From JAFMJV01 sp963800275 (lineage in GTDB: Bacteria; Chloroflexota; Limnocylindria; Limnocylindrales; CSP1-4), in NCBI GenBank assembly GCA_963800275.1, contig CAWDAI010000006.1, positions 434,001 through 498,000 on the forward strand: DNA of 64,000 bases, written 5' to 3'. Below are positions 17,492 to 27,170 of the stretch, in pieces (positions within the stretch are counted from its first letter, which is position 1; each line of letters opens with the position of its first letter). The position numbers and the translations under genes were made by a program. The notes beneath the pieces were generated by a model, which searched no databases, was not told the origin of the DNA, and saw only the letters and a list, made by a program, of their open reading frames with translations.

Positions 17492-18298
17492 ATGCTCCTT
17501 CTCGTCGATCTTGACGGGGTCGTCTACCGCGGTACGGAGAGGATCCCGGGTATGCCCGAGCTGCTGACCCGACGGGCAGCGGCCGGCGACACCATCATCT
17601 ACGTCACCAACAACTCGCGCTGGCATCGCACCGAGTACCAGGCCCGCCTCGAGGGCATGGGTGCGCCCGCCAAGCTCGAGCACATCCTGACCTCGGCCCG
17701 CGGCACCGCGCTGGCCCTGGCGGCGCTATCCCCGCGACCCCGCCTGTGCATGGTCTTCGGTGGTGCGGGACTGGCGCGCGAGCTCGAGGACGTCGGCCTG
17801 GCCACGGTCGAGTGCTCGTACGCCGGAGTCGCCCAGGGCCCCGACGCCATCGTCTGCGGGGTGGACTTCGATATCGACTTCGAGCGGCTCTCGGCGGCCG
17901 CGCAGGTCGTGCGCGGCGGCGCCCTCTTCGCCGCCACCAACCGCGATCCGATCTTCCCCATGCCCGACGGGCTCAAGGCCGGCGCAGGCTCGATGATCAT
18001 GGCCATCGTGACCGCCGGCGGACGGGAGCCGGACCTGGTCATCGGCAAGCCCGAGCCCGGGCTGATGCGCGAAGCCGCTGCCGTCGCCGGCATCCCGGTG
18101 GAGGAGGCCGTGATCATCGGCGACGGCCTGCTCACCGACATCGCGGCCGCCAAGGCGGTGGGTGCGCGGAGCGTGCTGGTGCTCACTGGTGTGAGCACCG
18201 CCGAGCAGGCCGAGGCGCTGCCCCGGGCGGCGCAGCCTACGGCCATCGCCAGCGGACCCGAGGAGCTCGCGAGCGTCCTAGACACGCTGGCTGGCTGA
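17492..18298 (+). CDS. HAD-IIA family hydrolase (NagD-like phosphatase)
   Basis: 268 residues. The catalytic motif DLDGVVYRG (nucleophile Asp at about residue 6) is at the very start. Motif II (VTNNS), the C2 cap and motif III/IV (GKPEPGLM, then IIGDGLLTDIAAA) follow. These are the NagD/4-nitrophenylphosphatase class marks, acting on small sugar or nucleotide phosphates. TACCAT lies 6 nt before the ATG, so the mRNA is probably leaderless. It shares a 44-nt divergent spacer with the NYN gene. Confidence 0.88.
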   Translation: MLLLVDLDGVVYRGTERIPGMPELLTRRAAAGDTIIYVTNNSRWHRTEYQARLEGMGAPAKLEHILTSARGTALALAALSPRPRLCMVFGGAGLARELEDVGLATVECSYAGVAQGPDAIVCGVDFDIDFERLSAAAQVVRGGALFAATNRDPIFPMPDGLKAGAGSMIMAIVTAGGREPDLVIGKPEPGLMREAAAVAGIPVEEAVIIGDGLLTDIAAAKAVGARSVLVLTGVSTAEQAEALPRAAQPTAIASGPEELASVLDTLAG

Positions 18299-18305
18299 AC
18301 CGGGC

Positions 18306-19373
18306 TCAGCCTGCGACCGGAGCGGGGTGATCGACGAGCCACCGCTCGAACCCGTCTGAGAGCTGCGCCCGCAACTCCTCGTCGTGGTGCAGGAAGGCGG
18401 CGGCATAGGCTTGGCGCATGGCGTCCGCGATCTCCGCCGGCCGCAATCCCAGCCTGCGCACCGCCTCTCGCAGCTCGCGTACCAGCGTCAGGTCGGAGAC
18501 GGTGCGGTCGTCGGTGTTGATGGACACGGGCACGCCCGCGCGCAGCAGACGGGGCAGGGGAGCGTCCGGTCCCGCCGTACCGATGCCCGCCTGCAGGTTG
18601 CTCGTGGGGCAGAGGTCGAGGGTCACCCGCCGCTCGCTCAGCTCGCGTGCGAGGCGTGGGTCGTCAGCGGCGGGAGCGCCGTGTGCGATCCGCCAGGGAT
18701 CGAGCTCGAGGGCGCGCCAGACCTGGGCGGGCCCGCCCCACTCACCTGCGTGACAGGTGATCCCCAGGCCGCCCGCCCTGGCGATGCCCACGGCCTCGCT
18801 GAAGACGAGAGGATCCGGGGCTGCGCGTTCCACCCCTGCGATGTCGAACCCCGTCAGCCCGCGACCGAGGAAGCGCAGAGCGGTCGTGGCGACCTCGGAC
18901 GCGACCACCGGCGAGTGTGTGCGCAGGGCCACCACGATGAAGCGGACCGTGATGCCACGCGCAGCGGCGGCGGACTCGCTGCCACGCACCACGGCCTCGA
19001 TCCCATCGGCCAGCGAAAGGCCGCGCTCGGTGTGCAGCGACGGGGCCCAGCGGATCTCGACGTAGCGCGTGCCGTCGGCGGCGACATCCTCGACCAGCTC
19101 ACTGGTCACGCGCGCCAGTGCCTCGGCGTCCTGCAGCAGGGCGACCGGCAGGTCGAACGCCCGCAGCAGTTCGGCCTGGTCCGCGCATCGGGCCGGGGCC
19201 ACCAGCCGGTCACGCATGGACCGCAGGGTGCGGGGCAGGCCAGCGATGAGGTGTCGACGGGAGTCAGCCAGCTCGAGCGCCGTGGCAGGACGGAGCGACC
19301 CGTCGAGGTGCAGATGAAGCTCTGCCTTGGGCATGGCCCTGAGCCAGAGCTCCAGCTCGTCGGGTGTGGTCAT
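18306..19373 (-). CDS. add: Adenosine deaminase family protein
   Basis: 355 residues. It converts adenosine (or a related purine) to inosine and ammonia. Visible metal and catalytic motifs are HLHLDGSLRP near residue 20, CHAGEWGG in the middle with the catalytic Glu, and NTDDRT near residue 290. Length fits the family. Some members act on adenine or other aminated bases, so the exact substrate is open. TAGCAT lies 6 nt before the ATG. The gene is convergent with the HAD gene, with 7 nt between stops. Confidence 0.88.
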   Translation of the reverse strand: MTTPDELELWLRAMPKAELHLHLDGSLRPATALELADSRRHLIAGLPRTLRSMRDRLVAPARCADQAELLRAFDLPVALLQDAEALARVTSELVEDVAADGTRYVEIRWAPSLHTERGLSLADGIEAVVRGSESAAAARGITVRFIVVALRTHSPVVASEVATTALRFLGRGLTGFDIAGVERAAPDPLVFSEAVGIARAGGLGITCHAGEWGGPAQVWRALELDPWRIAHGAPAADDPRLARELSERRVTLDLCPTSNLQAGIGTAGPDAPLPRLLRAGVPVSINTDDRTVSDLTLVRELREAVRRLGLRPAEIADAMRQAYAAAFLHHDEELRAQLSDGFERWLVDHPAPVAG

Positions 19374-19496
19374 GCCTTCATGCTAGGGCCGCTGGGCCGG
19401 AGCGTATGCCGAGCCCCGGCGTACACTGGACGCACGCCCCGCCCCCCTTGATCCCCCGACCCGCGAAAGCCGGTCCCCAAAGATGAGAGTGTCCCC

Positions 19497-21017
19497 GTGT
19501 CCGTGCGCCTGAACGTCGACCTACGTCAGCCCTGGGAGGTCGAGACCGACGTGCTCGTCCTGACCATCTCCAGCTCGGAGCGGCAGCCCGCTTACCTCAC
19601 AGCCGTCGACGAACGGCTGGGTGGAGGGTTGGAGGCGCTGCGCGCAGTGGGGGCGCTCACGGGCAAGCCCTGGTCCGCGGCCCTGCTGCCGGCGACCGGC
19701 ATGGGTCCACGGCTGGTGCTGGTGATGGGCATCGGTGACGGCAGCGTCCTCGATGCCCAGGGTGCCCGTCGTCTTGGGGTGGCCATCGTCAAGCGGCTCG
19801 GGGGACTCGATGTCAAACGGCTCGCGGTGCACCTGCCCGACCGGCTGGCGAGCGGCGGTCCCACGCAGGCTTCGCTGGTGGAGCTCGTCACGCGCGGCCT
19901 GATCGAGGGTGCGGACGACGCCTCGACCATCTATCGAGACGCGGGCGAGAGCTCCCCGCCACGGCTGGACGCCATCACCTTCGTGGTCGAGAGCGGGGAC
20001 GCGCCCGCCCTGGTCCGGCGAGCCGAGCGGGGCCGGGTCATCGGCGAGGGCGGCGTGCGCACGCGGCGGCTGGCCCATCGTGCTGCGAACGACGTCAGCC
20101 CCGAGGTCTTGGCTGATGAGGCCAGCGACCTGGCCCGCGCACATGGCCTGGAGCTCCGCGTCTTCGGCCTGGAGGAAGCGGCCGAGATGGGCATGGGCAT
20201 GTTCGTGGCGGTGGGGCAGGGCTCCGCTCACCCACCGCGCTTCATCGCCCTGCGCAACAAGCCCGGCTCGGAGACCGATGCCCGGGGACGGCTACTGGCC
20301 ATGGTGGGGAAGGGCGTCACCTTCGACAGCGGCGGTATCAGCCTCAAGCCCCCGGCCAACATGGGTGAGATGAAGACCGACAAGACCGGCGCCTGCACCG
20401 TCCTCAACGCGCTCGCCACGGCCGTGCAGCTGGACCCCGAGCTGCCCCTGCTGGCGGTCGCTCCGGCGGTCGAGAACATGCCCGGGCCACACTCGACGCG
20501 GCCGGGTGACGTGGTCCGCGCCCTCAACGGCAAGACCGTGGAGATCAACAACACCGATGCGGAGGGGCGACTGATCCTGGGTGATGCGCTGACCTGGGCG
20601 GAGCGGCAGGGTGCCACGCACGTGGTCGACGTGGCCACGCTGACCGGCGCCATGTCCCGCGCCCTCAGCCGCTACATGACCGGCGGGTTCGCCTCCGACG
20701 ATGAGTGGTGGGCGGAGGTGGCCGCGGCAGCCTCCCGCCAGGGCGAACCACTCTGGCGCATGCCCCTCCTCGAGGACCTGCGGGCGGACATGGAGTCGCC
20801 CTTCGCCGACATGTCCAACATCGGCAGCGCGGAGGGTGGCGCCATCATCGCGGCGCTCTTCCTGCGCGAGTTCGTCAGCAAGCCGTGGGCGCACCTCGAC
20901 ATCGCCGGTACCGCCTTCCTGTCCAAGACCGACGCCTTCTCGACCAAGGGTTCGACCGGTGTGATGCATGCGACGCTGGTGGAACTGGCGCTGGGGGCGT
21001 CCGGCAGCGACCGTTGA
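19497..21017 (+). CDS. pepA: Leucyl aminopeptidase (M17)
   Basis: 506 residues, the normal length. It is a cytosolic hexameric metalloaminopeptidase. The C-terminal catalytic domain has GKGVTFDSGGISLKP and the family signature NTDAEGRLIL with the metal-binding Asp and Glu. The N-terminal macro-like domain is more variable. The GTG start is used; TACACT at 19422-19427 may be the -10 element of a leadered transcript. Confidence 0.94.
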   Translation: MSVRLNVDLRQPWEVETDVLVLTISSSERQPAYLTAVDERLGGGLEALRAVGALTGKPWSAALLPATGMGPRLVLVMGIGDGSVLDAQGARRLGVAIVKRLGGLDVKRLAVHLPDRLASGGPTQASLVELVTRGLIEGADDASTIYRDAGESSPPRLDAITFVVESGDAPALVRRAERGRVIGEGGVRTRRLAHRAANDVSPEVLADEASDLARAHGLELRVFGLEEAAEMGMGMFVAVGQGSAHPPRFIALRNKPGSETDARGRLLAMVGKGVTFDSGGISLKPPANMGEMKTDKTGACTVLNALATAVQLDPELPLLAVAPAVENMPGPHSTRPGDVVRALNGKTVEINNTDAEGRLILGDALTWAERQGATHVVDVATLTGAMSRALSRYMTGGFASDDEWWAEVAAAASRQGEPLWRMPLLEDLRADMESPFADMSNIGSAEGGAIIAALFLREFVSKPWAHLDIAGTAFLSKTDAFSTKGSTGVMHATLVELALGASGSDR

Positions 21018-21026
21018 GACGGCCGA

Positions 21027-21656
21027 CTACAGCTGCGCCACCGCGGCCACGACCCCGGCGCAGATCAGCGCGGGCCCGAAGGGGATGGCCGTCTTCATGG
21101 AGACGCGCTGGCTGAGCACCAGCGCCAGGACCACGACGGCGTAAGCCACGCTGCCGACGAGGAAGCCCACGAACAGCTGCGAAGCGCCGAACATCAGCCC
21201 CAGGCTGACCGCCAGCTTGAGGTCGCCCATGCCCAGGGCTCCGTGGAGGAGCCGATCGGTGATGGCCAACAGCGCCGGGGCGCCGACCGCGGCCAGCCCT
21301 GCGCTGAGCAGCTCATTCTTGCCCGCCAGCACCGGATTGGCACCCAGCAGGAGCACGACCAGTGCGTAACCCATCAGCGGGAGGGTGATGAGGTCGGGTA
21401 GCAGCTTCTGGTCCAGGTCGGTCGCGAGGAGCAGGATGAGCGCGGCCACGTAGAGGCCCAGGACGAGCAGATCGAGCGGGTCGGTCCAGCGAGCGGCGAG
21501 GGCTGCGAAGGCCGCCGCTCCGGCCGCGGTCACGGCCACGGTCCGCCAGTCGAGGCCGCGGACGAGCCCGCTTTCGTGGACGGGCCAGCGCGCGGAGAGG
21601 CGATCGGCTCCGAAGCCAAGGACGGCGCCCAGGATGAGCGCGACGATGACGCTCAT
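21027..21656 (-). CDS. Prepilin peptidase (A24), short form
   Basis: 209 residues, mostly membrane helices. The first catalytic Asp is in the TDLDQKLLPD motif, matching TDxxxxxxPD, and the second in the GMGDLKL motif, as in type IV prepilin/TadV-type aspartic peptidases. The N-terminal methyltransferase domain with its CxxC pairs is missing, so this is the TadV/short type or cleaves without methylating. No pilin genes are in the window; it is convergent with pepA. Confidence 0.85.
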   Translation of the reverse strand: MSVIVALILGAVLGFGADRLSARWPVHESGLVRGLDWRTVAVTAAGAAAFAALAARWTDPLDLLVLGLYVAALILLLATDLDQKLLPDLITLPLMGYALVVLLLGANPVLAGKNELLSAGLAAVGAPALLAITDRLLHGALGMGDLKLAVSLGLMFGASQLFVGFLVGSVAYAVVVLALVLSQRVSMKTAIPFGPALICAGVVAAVAQL

Positions 21657-21919
21657 GGGCGCCGGACGGCGAGGCGGACGATCGGGGCGGACATGGGAGT
21701 CAGAGTGCCGCCGCTGTTGTCCGGACGCACCGGCTCGAACGTACTAGACCGGGCTGCGGTCGTGGCCCCGGTTTGCGAGCTGTCCGGAGTGGGAGTAGCA
21801 TGGCCACAACGACCGAGTGCCGTGTTCGGTCGCCCCCGTGCCCGGGGTGCTGCGTACGGCAGCAAGTGGGAGTTCATACATACGTGCCTAGCGTTGATGC
21901 GCGAGCACATGGAGCCGAT

Positions 21920-23254
21920 GTGCCTTGGCTTCGCCTGTTCGTGCTGCTCTTCGTCGTCATCCTCGCGCTCCCGGCCATGCCGGCGACGTCGGTCGAGGCC
22001 GCCAGCCTCAAGGATCAGATCTCCGCTGCCAAGGCGCGCCAGGCGTCGCTGTCCGAGTCGATCTCCAAGTCGGAGAAGCTGGTCGCTCAGCTGAAGCAGG
22101 ACGAGCAGCAGACGTCGCAGGCGATCACCGCCACCAAGAACGAGCTCAAGAACATCCGCGCGGACATCGTCGCGGTGCGGGCCAGGGTCAAGAAGGTCGA
22201 GGCGCGGATCGAGCGCATCAAGCAGCGTCACCGCAGTCTGGTCGACGAGCAACGCCAGACCGACTACACCCTGAGCCTCCTGGAGCAGGAGCTGGCCCAC
22301 GGCGAGGCCGATCTCAAGGCGCGGCGCGAAGCCCTCAGCCAGCGGCTGGCGGAGGCCTACCGGGCAGAGAGCACCACCATCATCGACCAGGTCTTCACGG
22401 CCACCTCCTTCTCTGACGCGCTCACGGAGACGTCCAACAACCTCGCCTTCGGCGACCAGGACGCACAGCTCTCGGCCCAGATCCAACAGGACCAGCAGGC
22501 GCTCGACTCACTGCGACTCCTGACCACCTCCACCCGCCTGCGGACCGATCAGCTGCGACGGGACACCGAGGACACCTGGAGCCAGGTGGCCACGCTCAAG
22601 CGTCAGCTGAAGGCAGCGAAGAAGCGCCTGGAGCGGTTGGAGAAGCGCAAGGAGGCCGCGTGGGAGGCGCAGAAGCGCCAGCTCGCCAGCATCCTCACCA
22701 ACAAGAAGCAAGTGGCAGCTGCGGCCGCAGCCATGCGCGCCACGCGCAGCAGGCTGCAGAGCCGGGTGCGCTCCCTGATGGCGGCGGCCCAGGCGAGGGC
22801 GACGCGGACCTTTGGCGGGATCCGGGCGGGCAGCGGCAGCGGCCAGCTGGCCTGGCCGGCGAGTGGCACGGTCAGCCAGGGCTACGGCTGCACCTCCTAC
22901 CCCTTGTATGGCCCGCGTGGCGGGTGTGCCCACTTCCACGACGGCATCGATATCGCCGGCAACGGTGGCTCGGCCATCAGGGCAAGCGGTAACGGCGTGG
23001 TCATGCTGGCCGGCTACAACCCGTACGAAGGCTCCAACGCGGCCATCATCGTGGTCATCGCCCACGGCAACGGTATCTCGACGTTGTATGCGCACATGCG
23101 CTCGGTGGCGGTATCCGCGGGCCAGACGGTTCGCCGTGGCCAAACGATCGGCTACATGGGCAGCACCGGCAACTCCACCGGCAACCATCTCCACTTCGAG
23201 GTCTGGAGTGGCGGAGACTGGATCCCCGTCAACCCCTACGCCTACCTCAACTAG
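21920..23254 (+). CDS. M23 metallopeptidase with coiled-coil domain (murein hydrolase)
   Basis: 444 residues from the GTG at 21920, which has GGAG 5 nt upstream; earlier in-frame starts lack a site and would spoil the signal peptide (residues 1 to about 28). Residues about 30-290 are a long charged coiled coil as in EnvC/NlpD-like activators and gram-positive hydrolases. The C-terminal lysostaphin-type domain keeps both zinc motifs, HFHDGIDIA and HLHFEVW, so it should be an active peptidoglycan endopeptidase. It is the first of three M23 genes in a row; the other two are on the opposite strand. Confidence 0.92.
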   Translation: MPWLRLFVLLFVVILALPAMPATSVEAASLKDQISAAKARQASLSESISKSEKLVAQLKQDEQQTSQAITATKNELKNIRADIVAVRARVKKVEARIERIKQRHRSLVDEQRQTDYTLSLLEQELAHGEADLKARREALSQRLAEAYRAESTTIIDQVFTATSFSDALTETSNNLAFGDQDAQLSAQIQQDQQALDSLRLLTTSTRLRTDQLRRDTEDTWSQVATLKRQLKAAKKRLERLEKRKEAAWEAQKRQLASILTNKKQVAAAAAAMRATRSRLQSRVRSLMAAAQARATRTFGGIRAGSGSGQLAWPASGTVSQGYGCTSYPLYGPRGGCAHFHDGIDIAGNGGSAIRASGNGVVMLAGYNPYEGSNAAIIVVIAHGNGISTLYAHMRSVAVSAGQTVRRGQTIGYMGSTGNSTGNHLHFEVWSGGDWIPVNPYAYLN

Positions 23255-23293
23255 CGCCGGGCCCCCGATCGGGCAAGCAGCGAGGGCGGTCGG

Positions 23294-24358
23294 TCAACGT
23301 CCTGCCCGCAGCGGATCCACGGAGACGCCGTTTCGCCTGACCTCCCAATGGACGTGTGGTCCGGTGGTGGTCCCGGTCATGCCCACGCGCCCGACGACCT
23401 CGCCGCGCTCCACTCGCGCGCCGGCGCGGACCATGCGCTTCGGCGCGAGGTGGGCATAGACGGTCTGGACGCCACGCGCATGTTCGATGATGACCACGTA
23501 GGCTCGTGCGCCCTGATCCCAGGGATTGAAGCCGACGTAGGCGACGACGCCAGGCGCCGGGGCGCGCACCTTCGTGCCCGCCTTGGCGGCGATGTCGAGG
23601 CCGTCGTGGAAGTGGGCGCAGCTTCCCCGGCGCGGGTTGTAGCGACCGCCGGTGCAGCCGTAGGCCTGGCTGACCTTGCCCTTGACCGGCCTGGCCAGGC
23701 GCGCGGCGCGCGCGGGGTGGGCTCGTCCGGCTCGCTCACGCGCGAACGCGGACATGGTCGTGATCGCGGAGCTGAGGCGCGCCTCGGCACGCTCGCGCTC
23801 GGCGGCGCGCTTGGCCAGCCGAACCTTCGTGGGCTTGCCCCGTCGGGACTGCTTGAGATCGCGCGCCCGCTCCACCACGCGCCGGGCCTTGCGCAGCTTG
23901 GTCTCGGCCTGGCCCACCTTGGCCCGTTGCGTCCCGACGGTCTTGCGCAGTCGCGGAGCGTCAGCGGCCTGGTGGCCCTTGGGGTCCGGACGTACCCGCG
24001 TCGCACGGGCCAGTCGCAGCTCGAGCTCGTCCAGGCGGCGGTGAGCCTTGAGCGCGCGTTGTCGAACCTTGTCCTTGCGAGCGACGGCAGCATCAAGCCG
24101 CCTGCCTGCCTTCCGGACGAGGTGGGTATGCGATCGGCGAAGACGCGACAGCTTGGCGATCTGGCGATCCGCGCGGCGCATGTCGGCCTCGGCCTTCAGC
24201 TGCTGCGCCCGGAGCACGGCGACGTTTGCCGAGCTGTCCGCAGCGACCGCTGCCGGGGCAACCGCGCCCGCTGACGCCAGCAGGCAGGCGACCAGCAGGG
24301 GAGCGGCGAAGCGCCAGGCGCGATCGGTCCGCGTCGACGCTCGGTGTGCTCGGAACAT
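23294..24358 (-). CDS. M23 metallopeptidase, Arg/Lys-rich
   Basis: 354 residues from the ATG at 24358, the start that gives a proper signal peptide (to about residue 40, ending VAAD). A helical region very rich in Arg and Lys (about 45-215) precedes the M23 domain. Zinc ligands are intact: HFHDGLDIAAK and HVHWEVRR. The catalytic domain closely resembles that of the gene at 21920 (same SQAYGCT entry motif), while the helical half does not, so this is an ancient duplication with divergent targeting region. The two genes are convergent, 39 nt apart. Confidence 0.9.
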   Translation of the reverse strand: MFRAHRASTRTDRAWRFAAPLLVACLLASAGAVAPAAVAADSSANVAVLRAQQLKAEADMRRADRQIAKLSRLRRSHTHLVRKAGRRLDAAVARKDKVRQRALKAHRRLDELELRLARATRVRPDPKGHQAADAPRLRKTVGTQRAKVGQAETKLRKARRVVERARDLKQSRRGKPTKVRLAKRAAERERAEARLSSAITTMSAFARERAGRAHPARAARLARPVKGKVSQAYGCTGGRYNPRRGSCAHFHDGLDIAAKAGTKVRAPAPGVVAYVGFNPWDQGARAYVVIIEHARGVQTVYAHLAPKRMVRAGARVERGEVVGRVGMTGTTTGPHVHWEVRRNGVSVDPLRAGR

Positions 24359-24457
24359 GCCCCGATGCTCGTCAGCAGCGGTGCTGGTCGGCACCACCTC
24401 GAGGGGGCACCCCCGGGGTACCATCGGCCGTCCGCCGTTCGCCCCGCCGGCGCGGGC

Positions 24458-25654
24458 TCAGAGGAAGCTGACGGGGTTCAGCGTGGTGCGGCCGCGGCGC
24501 ACCTCCAGGTGGAGGTGGTAGCCGGTGGAGTTGCCGGTGCTACCCATGTAGCCGATGAGCTCGTGCTTCTTGACCACCTGGCCCACGCGCACATCACGCC
24601 GCGGCAGGATGTGTCCGTAGAGCGTCTCGAGGCCCCCGGCATGGGCGAGCACGACCATGAAGGCGCGTCCGTGCTCGTCCCAGGGGTTCCATCCGACGTA
24701 GGCCACCACACCCAGCGCGGCGGCGTAGATGGGTGTGCCTCGGCTCGCGGCGATGTCGAGGCCATCATGGCCGCGCCCGTACGGCTGGGAGACATATCCG
24801 CGAGTCGGACGGGACAGCCGCGTGTCGATCCCTGCTCGCTGGTGAGCCAGCTTCTGCACTCGCCGGTGCGCGTAGCGCTCCATGGCCACGATCCACGAGC
24901 CGAGGTTGCGCTCGGCGTTCTCGCGCCGGGCGATCGCCGTCCCCCGCTGCGACCGCAGGGACGCCAACCTGGCACGAGCCGCCTGCGCGAAGCGCACTGC
25001 ACGGGACGCCTTGCGCGCGGCCTGCTGTGCCTGCCGGCGCTGCGCGTCCACCCGCCGCTCGAGCCCGGCCAAGAGCTCATCGGATGGACCAGCCGCAGCG
25101 GCCTCGTCTTGCGGGATGCCTTCAGGCGTGGAGGGAGGGGTCGCCGCGGCGGCCAATGCCTCGGTCAAGGCTGCGAGGTCGGGAATCCCCAGGACCTGGG
25201 CCATGGCCAGCAGCTCGGGTGGCATGACCGGCGGCCGCGGGACCAGCGCGGGATCCCGTTCGAGAGCCGGGGGCATGGCGGCCGCTGCTCGGACCTTGGC
25301 TCGGTCGTGCCTGGCCTCGCGGAGCACCTTGCGCTCGGAAGCCAGCTGACGCTGCGCCTGACGATCGCGTCGCTGCGCCGCCCGCGCGCGCGCGCTGGTG
25401 CGCTTGGCTCGCACCCGGGCCGGACCCATCGCTCGCTTGATCCCGCGCAGGTCCTGATCGGCGGCACGCATGAGCTGTTCCCAGGAGACCTGCGCGCTGC
25501 GTGCCGCCTTGATCTGCGGGGTCCAGTCACGACCTGTTGCCGGTGCCCCGAGGGTCGTGGCCAGGAGGCAGGCCATCACGATCGTGACGACCACGGTCGC
25601 CAGGTGACGATCTCGTTGCGTAGCGCCGCGTGCGGCTTCGCGGTCGGCAGGCAC
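24458..25654 (-). CDS. M23 metallopeptidase with split coiled coil
   Basis: 398 residues from the GTG at 25654, preceded by AAGGGAG; a longer in-frame start exists at 25714. The signal peptide or anchor spans about residues 18-38. Two helical Arg/Ala-rich blocks flank a Pro-rich linker (PPVMPPELLAMAQ). The M23 domain has GHDGLDIAAS and HLHLEVRR zinc motifs and lacks the cysteine-bearing insert between entry motif and HxxxD seen in its two neighbours. It reads in the same direction as the 23294 gene. Confidence 0.9.
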   Translation of the reverse strand: MPADREAARGATQRDRHLATVVVTIVMACLLATTLGAPATGRDWTPQIKAARSAQVSWEQLMRAADQDLRGIKRAMGPARVRAKRTSARARAAQRRDRQAQRQLASERKVLREARHDRAKVRAAAAMPPALERDPALVPRPPVMPPELLAMAQVLGIPDLAALTEALAAAATPPSTPEGIPQDEAAAAGPSDELLAGLERRVDAQRRQAQQAARKASRAVRFAQAARARLASLRSQRGTAIARRENAERNLGSWIVAMERYAHRRVQKLAHQRAGIDTRLSRPTRGYVSQPYGRGHDGLDIAASRGTPIYAAALGVVAYVGWNPWDEHGRAFMVVLAHAGGLETLYGHILPRRDVRVGQVVKKHELIGYMGSTGNSTGYHLHLEVRRGRTTLNPVSFL

Positions 25655-25883
25655 CGGTCTTGACGCTCCCTTCTCGCATCGTCGGCCGGGCTGGGCAGCA
25701 GGCAGGATGGGCAAACCCGGAGCGCGATGCGCGTGGCGATGCTACGGACGGGCCCGTGCCGGGCGATGTGGCAACTCGGTACCGGGGACGCATGACCAAG
25801 GGGGCACCGCGACCGGCGCCGGCTGGGAGCGCCGAATCGGTTCTGGCCGACCGAGCCCAGCCTCCGCGGTGTAGCATCCCGGC

Positions 25884-27170
25884 GTGAGCCGAACTCTGGC
25901 GGTCATCCTCGCCGGTGGTGAGGGAGAGCGTCTTTCACTGCTATCGGGCGTGCGTGCCAAGCCGGCCGTGCCCTTCGCGGGCAAGTTCCGCATCATCGAC
26001 TTCACCCTCTCCAATTGCGTGAACTCGGGCCTGACCAACGTGATGGTGCTGACCCAGTACGCGCCGATGTCGCTGAACGACCACATCGGAGCGGGGCGCC
26101 CCTGGGACCTCGACCGCAACTCGGGCGGGATCCGCATCTTCCAGCCATTCCTCTCGCGCGGTCGCCCCCGCGAGTGGTACCTGGGCACCGCCGATGCGGT
26201 GGCCGCCAACCTCGATCCCATCCGCCAATCGGGCGCGGACGTCATCCTCGTCCTGGCCGGCGACCATATCTACAAGATGGACTACGGACCGTTCATCCAG
26301 CAGCACCGGCGGAAGCGGGCCGATGTGACCGTGGCGGTGAAGCCGGTGCCGATCGAGGAAGCGCACCGCTTCGGTGTGCTCACCCTCGACGACAGCGAAG
26401 CCGTGGTCGACTGGCAGGAGAAGCCTCGCCAGCCCAAGTCGAACCTGGCCAGCCTGGGCATCTACGTCTTCAGCCCGCGGGTCCTGGACAAGTGGCTCGG
26501 CGGCCGCAACGACTTCGGCAAGAACGTCATCCCCGACATGATCGGGGCCGGCGCGAGGGTCTTCGGCTATCGCTTCGACGGCTACTGGCAGGACGTGGGC
26601 ACCGTGCACAGCTACTGGGAGGCCCAGATGGAGCTGCTCGACGACCATCCGCCGCTCGATCTGTACGATCGCGACTGGGTGGTGCATACCCGTTCGGAGG
26701 AGCGCGCCCCGGCCCGCATCAGTGCCACGGCCAACGTCCACCGCGCGCTCATCAGCCACGGCTGCATCATCAGCGGTACGGTGGAGCGCTCCGTGCTCTC
26801 GCCGGGGGTGCGCGTCGACCCGGGCGCCATCGTCCGCGACAGCGTGATCATGTTCGACACCCACGTGCGTGCCGGCGCGGTCGTCGACCGGGCCATCGTG
26901 GACAAGGAGGTCAACATCGGACCCAACGCGATCGTGGGTACGGGCAATGACTTCGATACGCCCAACGTGGCCGAGCCCGAGCGCCTGAACACGGGGATCA
27001 CCGTGGTGGGCAAGCGGGCCCAGATCCCGGCCTCAGCGCGCATCGGCCGCAACGTCCGCATCGCCGGCGATGTGCGGCCGGCTGACTTCAAGTCCCGGCG
27101 CGTGCCCAGCGGCAGCAGTGTCGAGGCCAAGGGCGGACGGGCGCGCCAGTCGCGAGCCAAGAAGCGCTGA
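25884..27170 (+). CDS. glgC: Glucose-1-phosphate adenylyltransferase
   Basis: 428 residues. It makes ADP-glucose for glycogen synthesis. The nucleotidyltransferase start (ILAGGEGERL), RAKPAVPFAGKFRIIDF with the effector/substrate Lys, GTADAVAAN, VLAGDHIYKMDY and the C-terminal left-handed helix repeats (ISHGCIISGTVERSVLSPGV) are all present. TAGCAT lies 6 nt before the GTG, indicating a leaderless mRNA. The stop TGA overlaps the only upstream candidate start (CTG) of the next gene. Confidence 0.95.
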   Translation: MSRTLAVILAGGEGERLSLLSGVRAKPAVPFAGKFRIIDFTLSNCVNSGLTNVMVLTQYAPMSLNDHIGAGRPWDLDRNSGGIRIFQPFLSRGRPREWYLGTADAVAANLDPIRQSGADVILVLAGDHIYKMDYGPFIQQHRRKRADVTVAVKPVPIEEAHRFGVLTLDDSEAVVDWQEKPRQPKSNLASLGIYVFSPRVLDKWLGGRNDFGKNVIPDMIGAGARVFGYRFDGYWQDVGTVHSYWEAQMELLDDHPPLDLYDRDWVVHTRSEERAPARISATANVHRALISHGCIISGTVERSVLSPGVRVDPGAIVRDSVIMFDTHVRAGAVVDRAIVDKEVNIGPNAIVGTGNDFDTPNVAEPERLNTGITVVGKRAQIPASARIGRNVRIAGDVRPADFKSRRVPSGSSVEAKGGRARQSRAKKR

